A stretch of DNA of 38,770 nt from Burkholderiaceae bacterium (GTDB lineage Bacteria > Pseudomonadota > Gammaproteobacteria > Burkholderiales > Burkholderiaceae_C). A program made the position numbers and the translations under genes. The notes under the pieces are model-generated. The model was not told where the DNA came from. It did no database searches and saw only the letters and a program-made list of their open reading frames with translations. Position 1 is the stretch's first letter. Each line of letters opens with the position of its first letter. Shown piece by piece: positions 33,870-38,770 of the stretch. The stretch lies in the NCBI GenBank assembly GCA_030654805.1, contig JAURWR010000123.1, positions 1-38,770 of the forward strand. The letters are read 5' to 3'.

Positions 33870-34142
33870 TTACTTGAGCGCGTCCTTCAGGGCCTTACCT
33901 GGGCGGAACTTCGGAACCTTGGCCGCCTTGATCTTGATGGCTGCTCCGGTACGCGGGTTGCGGCCGGCGCGCGCGGCACGCTTCGTCACGCTGAACGTAC
34001 CAAAACCGACGAGCGTCACGCTGTTGTTTTTCTTGAGCGTCGACTTCACTCCGCCGATCAGCGCCTCCAGGGCGCGGCCTGCGGCAGCTTTCGAAATGTC
34101 CGCTTGCTTGGCGATGTGTTCGATCAGTTCTGACTTGTTCAC
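33870..34142 (-). CDS. hupB: DNA-binding protein HU
   Basis: This 90-residue nucleoid protein has the full HU signature: [28 protein letters not shown], then [25 protein letters not shown] (beta-arm) and [16 protein letters not shown]. It bends DNA non-specifically. GTG 34142 is the start; it is preceded by GAGGGGGA, and an upstream ATG at 34211 would add 23 unconserved residues. HupB rather than IHF is indicated by GRNPRTG with no IHF-type tail. The tRNA-Val gene follows. Confidence 0.95.
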   Translation of the reverse strand: MNKSELIEHIAKQADISKAAAGRALEALIGGVKSTLKKNNSVTLVGFGTFSVTKRAARAGRNPRTGAAIKIKAAKVPKFRPGKALKDALK

Positions 34143-34280
34143 AAAGTGTCCCCCTCGAAGATGAATGCGTGTTGTTTGGTCCGCCGATAACCGTGCGCCT
34201 CGGAGAGCCACGGAACTCGCAGGATTACATCCGCGAGGTTGGTGGGTGTCAAGCGAGGATAGGCATTCTATCGATCTGTT

Positions 34281-35381
34281 TCACATGGACCGCACATGGA
34301 TCGCTTGCTCGATGGACCGGCCCAGATCAATGGTCTGGGCATCGCCGCCAATGTCGGGTGTGCGCGGTGCACCAGAAGCGGGATCGAGCACCTGCTCGAT
34401 CGCATCAACGATGGAGTCGTGACCATCACGGTGACCGAGGAAATCGAGCATCAGCGCGGCCGACCAGATCTGCCCGATCGGGTTCGCGATGCCGCGACCG
34501 GCGATGTCGGGCGCCGAGCCGTGCACCGGCTCGAACAGCGACGGAAAGGCGCGTGTCGGGTTCAGGTTGGCCGATGGTGCGATGCCGATCGTTCCCGTGC
34601 AGGCCGGTCCGAGGTCGGACAGGATGTCACCGAACAGGTTGCTGGCGACCACCACGTCGAACTGCTGCGGGCGCTGCACGAAATGCGCGGCGAGGATGTC
34701 AATGTGGAACTGGTCGACCTGCACCGACGGGTACTGCGCCGACATGGCTGCGACGCGCTCGTCCCAGTACGGCATCGTGATCGCGATGCCGTTGGACTTG
34801 GTGGCCGATGTCAGCTTGCGGCGCGGTCTCGACGCTGCCAGATCGAACGCGAACTTCAGCACCCGATCGACGCCGACACGCGACATCACCGTCTGCTGCA
34901 TCACGATCTCGCGTTCGGTGCCTTCGTACATGCGCCCGCCGATGCTCGAGTACTCGCCCTCGGTGTTCTCGCGCACGATCAGCATGTCGATCTCGCCGGG
35001 CTTCAGCGGCTCTCCGGCGCGGTTGACCAAGGGCGATCGGATGCCGGGCATCAGGCGTGCCGGCCGCAGGTTGACGTACTGATCGAATTCCCGCCGGAAG
35101 CGCAGCAGCGAACCCCACAGTGACGCGTGATCGGGGATCCGCGCTGGCCAGCCGACAGCACCGAAGAAGATCGCATCGTGTCCGCCAATCTGCTCCTTCC
35201 AGTCGTCGGGCAGCATTTGGCCGTGGCGTTCGAAGTACGCCCAGCAGGCGAAGTCGAAATGGTCGATCTGCAGTTCGATGCCGTGCCGGTCGGCAGCAGC
35301 TTCGAGTGCGCGCAGGCCCTCGGGCATCACTTCCTTGCCAATGCCATCGCCGGCGATCACGGCGACTCGATGTCGGGTCAT
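34281..35381 (-). CDS. Tartrate/D-malate dehydrogenase-like isocitrate/isopropylmalate dehydrogenase family protein
   Basis: The product has 366 residues. It starts HRVAVIAGDGIGKEVMPEGLRAL and contains LLRFRREFDQYVNLRPARL, the VRENTEGEYSSIGGR substrate loop, and ASNLFGDILSDLGPACTGTIGIAPSANLNP with FEPVHGSAPDIAGRGIANPIG. These match the DmlA/Ttr group (tartrate dehydrogenase/decarboxylase, D-malate dehydrogenase) better than LeuB. The enzyme oxidatively decarboxylates a 2-hydroxy acid using NAD+ and a divalent metal. ATG 35381 is chosen; the frame further upstream overlaps the transporter gene. The EamA transporter lies 14 bp upstream on the same strand. Confidence 0.85.
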   Translation of the reverse strand: MTRHRVAVIAGDGIGKEVMPEGLRALEAAADRHGIELQIDHFDFACWAYFERHGQMLPDDWKEQIGGHDAIFFGAVGWPARIPDHASLWGSLLRFRREFDQYVNLRPARLMPGIRSPLVNRAGEPLKPGEIDMLIVRENTEGEYSSIGGRMYEGTEREIVMQQTVMSRVGVDRVLKFAFDLAASRPRRKLTSATKSNGIAITMPYWDERVAAMSAQYPSVQVDQFHIDILAAHFVQRPQQFDVVVASNLFGDILSDLGPACTGTIGIAPSANLNPTRAFPSLFEPVHGSAPDIAGRGIANPIGQIWSAALMLDFLGHRDGHDSIVDAIEQVLDPASGAPRTPDIGGDAQTIDLGRSIEQAIHVRSM

Positions 35382-35395
35382 GGTGTCTCGCCAGT

Positions 35396-36316
35396 TCAAA
35401 CGTCTGACAACAAAGATCGGCGCGTCGGCGTGGTCACGACCAGGGCCACGCCGATCGCGGTCAACGCCATGCCGAGCAGCATCGATGCCGTCAGCACCTC
35501 GTCGAACAGCAACCAGGCGAGCAGCGCGGTGACCGGCGGTACGAGGTAAAGCAGGCTGGTGACGCGGGTCGCTGCACCGCGCTGGATCAGCAGGTACAGC
35601 AATGAACTGCCACCCAGCGTCAGCACGACGACCGACCAAGTCATGGCGATCAGGAAGGTCGGGGTCCAATGGATCGGCTCGGACTCCCACAGCGCCAGCG
35701 GCAGGCTGACGATCAGCGCTGCGAGCAGCTGCACCGTGTTCGCGGTGCGCACATCGCATGGGGCGACGAAGCGCTTCTGGTAGAGCGTCCCGGCTGTGAT
35801 GCCGATCAGCGCGACGAACGCCAGGCTCAGGTTCCAGGCCGTGATCTCTCCGGCGCCGAGCTTTCGCCACACCACCAGCGTCAACCCGAACAGACCGAGA
35901 CCCAGCCCCGCCCACTGCCGCGAGGTCACCGCGTGGCCGCGATCCGGCGTGGCTACTGCCGACAGCCACAACGCCGTCAACACCGGCTGCAAGCCGACCA
36001 GCAAAGCCACGGTTCCGGCGCCGATGCCCGCCTTCACGGCCGCCCACACGCCACCCAGGTACGCCGCATGCATCAGCACGCCGGTGACGCCCAGGTGCAA
36101 CCACTGCGTGCGGCCGACCGGCCAGGCAGCTCGTGAAGCAGCGATCCAGACGCCGAAGCAGACGGCCGACAGCCCGTAGCGAATGGCCAGGAAGGTGAAC
36201 GTCGGGGAGTTCGGCATCGCATAGCGCGCGACGATGAAGCCGGTGCTCCAGATCATCACGAACACCGCAGGCATCGCCCGCAACGCAGCGTCGCTGCGCG
36301 TCGTCGGCACGTTCAC
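35396..36316 (-). CDS. EamA/DMT-family transporter
   Basis: The product is a 306-residue membrane protein with about ten hydrophobic segments and two EamA repeats: one from PAVFVMIWSTGFIVARYAMPNSPTF, the second from LAFVALIGITAGTLYQKRF. It belongs to the drug/metabolite transporter superfamily and could export or import a small metabolite. The GTG at 36316 starts 10 bp after the pgsA stop; another GTG (36310) or ATG 36274 (MPAVFVMIW) are possible. It is co-directional with the dehydrogenase gene. The substrate cannot be told from sequence. Confidence 0.8.
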   Translation of the reverse strand: MNVPTTRSDAALRAMPAVFVMIWSTGFIVARYAMPNSPTFTFLAIRYGLSAVCFGVWIAASRAAWPVGRTQWLHLGVTGVLMHAAYLGGVWAAVKAGIGAGTVALLVGLQPVLTALWLSAVATPDRGHAVTSRQWAGLGLGLFGLTLVVWRKLGAGEITAWNLSLAFVALIGITAGTLYQKRFVAPCDVRTANTVQLLAALIVSLPLALWESEPIHWTPTFLIAMTWSVVVLTLGGSSLLYLLIQRGAATRVTSLLYLVPPVTALLAWLLFDEVLTASMLLGMALTAIGVALVVTTPTRRSLLSDV

Positions 36317-36326
36317 GGGCGGATCG

Positions 36327-36893
36327 CTATCGCGCGTTGGCGCGGATCTCTGGCAGCGCCTTCTGAAGGTAGTACACCATCGACCAGACGGTCAGCACCG
36401 CCGACAGGTAGATCAGGACCGTGCCCCACAGGTGGGTGTCGATGGCGCCGAACAGCATGCCGTGGTAGAGCAGAAAGGGGATCGCCACCATCTGCACCAT
36501 CGTCTTCAGCTTGCCCACCATATGTACCGCCACACTGCGCGAGGCACCGATCTGCGCCATCCATTCACGCAGCGCCGAGATGGCGATCTCGCGCCCGATG
36601 ATGACCAGCGCAACCAGCGCGTGCAGCCGGTTCAGGTGCACCAGCACCAGCAGCGCGGCGCACACCAGAAACTTGTCGGCCACGGGATCGAGGAAGGCGC
36701 CGAAAGACGAGGTCTGGTTGAGCTTGCGCGCCAGATAGCCGTCAGCCCAGTCGGTCAGCGCAACGACGATGAAAAGCGCAGTGGCAATCGTGTTGCGCGT
36801 CGCATCGTCCAGATCAAGATAGAACACGCCGACCACCAATGGGATCGCGACGATGCGCGCCCAGGTCAACAGAGTCGGCAGGTTGAAGAACAT
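36327..36893 (-). CDS. pgsA: CDP-diacylglycerol--glycerol-3-phosphate 3-phosphatidyltransferase
   Basis: PgsA makes phosphatidylglycerol-phosphate in the inner membrane. The 188-residue protein shows the CDP-alcohol phosphatidyltransferase motif in DWADGYLARKLNQTSSFGAF followed by LDPVADK, matching D-G-x2-A-R-x8-G-x3-D-x3-D, with several membrane helices. ATG 36893 gives the normal start MFFNLPTLLTWARI. Genes encoding a lipoprotein and UvrC lie upstream on the same strand; uvrC-pgsA linkage is common. Confidence 0.93.
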   Translation of the reverse strand: MFFNLPTLLTWARIVAIPLVVGVFYLDLDDATRNTIATALFIVVALTDWADGYLARKLNQTSSFGAFLDPVADKFLVCAALLVLVHLNRLHALVALVIIGREIAISALREWMAQIGASRSVAVHMVGKLKTMVQMVAIPFLLYHGMLFGAIDTHLWGTVLIYLSAVLTVWSMVYYLQKALPEIRANAR

Positions 36894-36942
36894 GCGATCG
36901 ATTGTGCCGTGTCACGGCGCGCTCCGGCCCCTCGCGCTCACA

Positions 36943-37470
36943 TCATCGATCGTCCAGCGTGCGCGGCTTGAAGCGGCGGTCGTCGTTGAACAGGAAGGTT
37001 TCGGTGAACCGCCAGGGTCTTGGAAGGCGCGACACATCGCCGAACGGTGCGGCACGTTTGACCGCATCGATCGCAATCTGAGTGGTGTCCTTGGCCTGAC
37101 GTGGGTAGCGCAGCACATCGATGTGATAGATCGACCCGTCACCATTCAGGTCCACAGACAGCACCGGAATCGCCAGCAACACATCGGGCGGTCGGTCGTC
37201 GTAGGTCAGATGCGGGTTCGCTGCGGCGATCCGACGTGCCGCCAGCAGGTGAAGTTCGCTCGCACTGCGGACGACGCCGGGCGTGGGCAGACGCACTGGC
37301 CCCGGTGCACCTGCCGCAGCCGACGGCGCCGGAGCACGTGCAACCGCCGCCGGTGGTGCGGGGACCGGCACCGGGACCGGCTTGGAGGTGCTCACCGGCG
37401 CGGGCGGCGAGGCCGGTCCGGTGGCACAACCGGCCAGCAGCGCCGCACAGAACGCCACCGCACTCGACAT
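36943..37470 (-). CDS. Lipoprotein with TonB C-terminal-like domain
   Basis: The 175-residue protein starts MSSAVAFCAALLAGCATG, with lipobox LAGC. A Pro/Ala/Val-rich linker follows (about 20-60), then a domain like the TonB C terminus (IPVLSVDLNGDGSIYHIDVLRYPRQAKDTTQIAIDAVKRAAPFGDV). ATG 37470 leaves a short, uncharged signal n-region. An upstream in-frame stretch RSLRRLTGRW would fit better but has only non-standard starts such as ATT. It lies between uvrC and pgsA and is probably in their operon. Its partner is unknown. Confidence 0.7.
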   Translation of the reverse strand: MSSAVAFCAALLAGCATGPASPPAPVSTSKPVPVPVPAPPAAVARAPAPSAAAGAPGPVRLPTPGVVRSASELHLLAARRIAAANPHLTYDDRPPDVLLAIPVLSVDLNGDGSIYHIDVLRYPRQAKDTTQIAIDAVKRAAPFGDVSRLPRPWRFTETFLFNDDRRFKPRTLDDR

Positions 37471-37504
37471 CCATCGCCCAGTCAGCCGGCGCAGGCTTCG
37501 CCAT

Positions 37505-38770
37505 TCAATGCAGGGCACGGTAGATCTCCTCGGCCAGGTCCCTTGAAATGCCATCGACGGTGAGCAGATCGACGACGCTCGCGCTGGCCACGCCGCGCAC
37601 GCCGCCAAAACGCTGCAGGAGCCTGGCCCGCTTCTTCGGGCCGACGCCGGGAATGTCTTCGAGCTTGCTGCCGCCGGTGCGCACGCTGGCGCGCTTGGCC
37701 CGCATGCCGGTGATGGCAAAGCGATGTGCCTCGTCGCGGATCTGCGCGACCAGCATCAACGCCGCGGAATCCTTGCCCAGGGAGACCTTCGCGCGCCCGT
37801 CGGCGAACACCAGTTCCTCCAGACCGACCTTGCGCCCCTCGCCTTTCTCGACGCCGACGATCAGGGCGAGGTCGAGACCGAGTTCCTCGAAGACTTCGCG
37901 GGCCATGCTGACCTGGCCGCGGCCGCCATCGACCAGCACCAGATCGGGCAGGCGCAACTCGGGTTTGGCGATCAGCGAGGGATCGTTCGGATCGGCGGCC
38001 GGTTCGGTGCCCGTGGCGTCGGCAGCCTCGGCGCGTTTCGCCACCTGCGTGGCCAACCTGCCGTAGCGCCGCATCAACACCTGGCGCATGGCGGCGTAGT
38101 CATCGCCGCCGGTGATGCCCTCGATGTTGTAGCGGCGGTACTGGGCACTCTGCATCTTGTGGTTCTCGAACACCACGCAGGATGCCTGGGTCGCCTCGCC
38201 TGCGGTGTGGCTGATGTCGAAACACTCGATGCGAAACGTGTCCAGCTGCTCGACCTCCAGCGCCAGCGCGTCGACCAGCGCCCGCGTGCGCGCTTGCTGC
38301 GATCCCTCTTCGGCCAGCAGTTGCGCCAGTCGCAGATCGGCGCCCTGGATGCACATGTCCAGCCACGCACGGCGCGCATCGCGCGGCTGGTGCTGGGCGG
38401 TGACCTTGACGCCGCTCTGCGCCGCCAGCGCATCGATCAGCGCCTTGTCGACCGGATGGCTCAGCACCAGCAGCGGCGGCACGCCGCCGCTGCTGGTGTC
38501 GGCCAGGTAGTGCTGCGCGATGAAGGCTTCGAGCACCAGCGCTTCCGGCACCGACGCAGGCGTGTCGTGCCCCGGTTCGTCCGACGTCGGCTCGACGCCC
38601 AGCGCGGTCGCATCGTCGACATGCACCGGGAAGAACGGCCGGTCGCCCAGGTGCCGGCCGCCGCGCACCATCGCCAGGTTGACGCAGGCGCGACCGCCCT
38701 GCACCTTGACCGCGAGGATGTCGGCATCGCGGGTGGCGACACCGGTGTTGTCCTCGACCGACTGCTGGTG
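37505..38770 (-). CDS. uvrC: Excinuclease ABC subunit C, C-terminal part
   Basis: UvrC makes both incisions in nucleotide excision repair. The visible 421 codons are open to the right edge, so the N-terminal GIY-YIG nuclease lies outside. Seen here are the middle region, the C-terminal RNase H-like endonuclease part ([55 protein letters not shown]), and the tandem helix-hairpin-helix tail ([38 protein letters not shown]). The gene is incomplete only because of the window boundary. Confidence 0.93.
   Translation of the reverse strand, partial: HQQSVEDNTGVATRDADILAVKVQGGRACVNLAMVRGGRHLGDRPFFPVHVDDATALGVEPTSDEPGHDTPASVPEALVLEAFIAQHYLADTSSGGVPPLLVLSHPVDKALIDALAAQSGVKVTAQHQPRDARRAWLDMCIQGADLRLAQLLAEEGSQQARTRALVDALALEVEQLDTFRIECFDISHTAGEATQASCVVFENHKMQSAQYRRYNIEGITGGDDYAAMRQVLMRRYGRLATQVAKRAEAADATGTEPAADPNDPSLIAKPELRLPDLVLVDGGRGQVSMAREVFEELGLDLALIVGVEKGEGRKVGLEELVFADGRAKVSLGKDSAALMLVAQIRDEAHRFAITGMRAKRASVRTGGSKLEDIPGVGPKKRARLLQRFGGVRGVASASVVDLLTVDGISRDLAEEIYRALH

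Noticed and set aside
35382-36104. N-terminal extension of the dehydrogenase frame
   Set aside because: It overlaps the EamA transporter gene in another frame and precedes the conserved MTRHRVAVIAGDGIG start.
1-38770. CRISPR arrays, rRNA genes, intact transposases or integrases
   Set aside because: No regularly spaced repeats, rRNA sequence or recombinase ORFs were seen on either strand.

Overview
The window looks like the chromosome of a high-GC betaproteobacterium in the order Burkholderiales, probably near the Rubrivivax/Leptothrix/Methylibium group. The evidence is compact GC-rich genes, GTG and TTG starts, the hupB - tRNA-Val - ppiD linkage, and families common in that order (DUF3138, DUF3141, CbpA/CbpM, AcoR-type regulators). 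The genus is inference.

1-7.1 kb, plus strand: a polyamine uptake and catabolism cluster. It holds the end of a PotH-like permease, PotI, a DUF3138-type outer-membrane protein, a PuuC-like aldehyde dehydrogenase, a GabT-like aminotransferase and a GlnT-like glutamine synthetase. Between puuC and gabT (4029-4413) lie two foldback repeats. They share an inverted core of about 45 bp but have unrelated, self-complementary stems.

7.1-12.9 kb: mixed genes. These are a DUF3141 alpha/beta hydrolase (minus), an HDOD protein (plus), DusA (minus), a small double-CxxC protein and a lipoprotein. Nothing recognisable lies in 11537-11793.

12.9-25.05 kb: a stress or low-oxygen cluster. It holds a flavodoxin, a universal stress protein (USP), an APH-like/P-loop kinase fusion, cbpA-cbpM-(acyl-CoA synthetase/GNAT acyltransferase), a lipoprotein, a PaaK-like adenylate-forming enzyme and a Lon-like AAA protease. 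FNR/Anr-type boxes precede the USP, the kinase and the PaaK-like gene. The USP box is placed correctly for a class II FNR promoter. The content resembles low-oxygen-activated loci of other Burkholderiales.

25.05-31.6 kb: a putative inserted module. A 17-bp copy (one mismatch) of the tRNA-His 3' end lies at 25268, beside a perfect bidirectional terminator; the intact tRNA-His is at 31547-31623. Between them are IS21-end-like repeats, an AcoR-type sigma-54 activator, a thiolase, an acyl-CoA ligase, a possibly truncated secreted protein and a pair of integrase-arm-like repeats. A near-perfect -24/-12 promoter, TGGCAC-N5-TTGC, sits upstream of the ligase, so activator and target appear to travel together. 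No integrase is present. The 25051-25507 gap holds the terminator, the tRNA fragment and the IS-like repeats and nothing else I recognise.

31.68-38.77 kb, minus strand: core genes ppiD, tRNA-Val, hupB, a tartrate/D-malate dehydrogenase-like gene, an EamA transporter, pgsA, a TonB-C-like lipoprotein and the 3' part of uvrC, which runs off the right edge.
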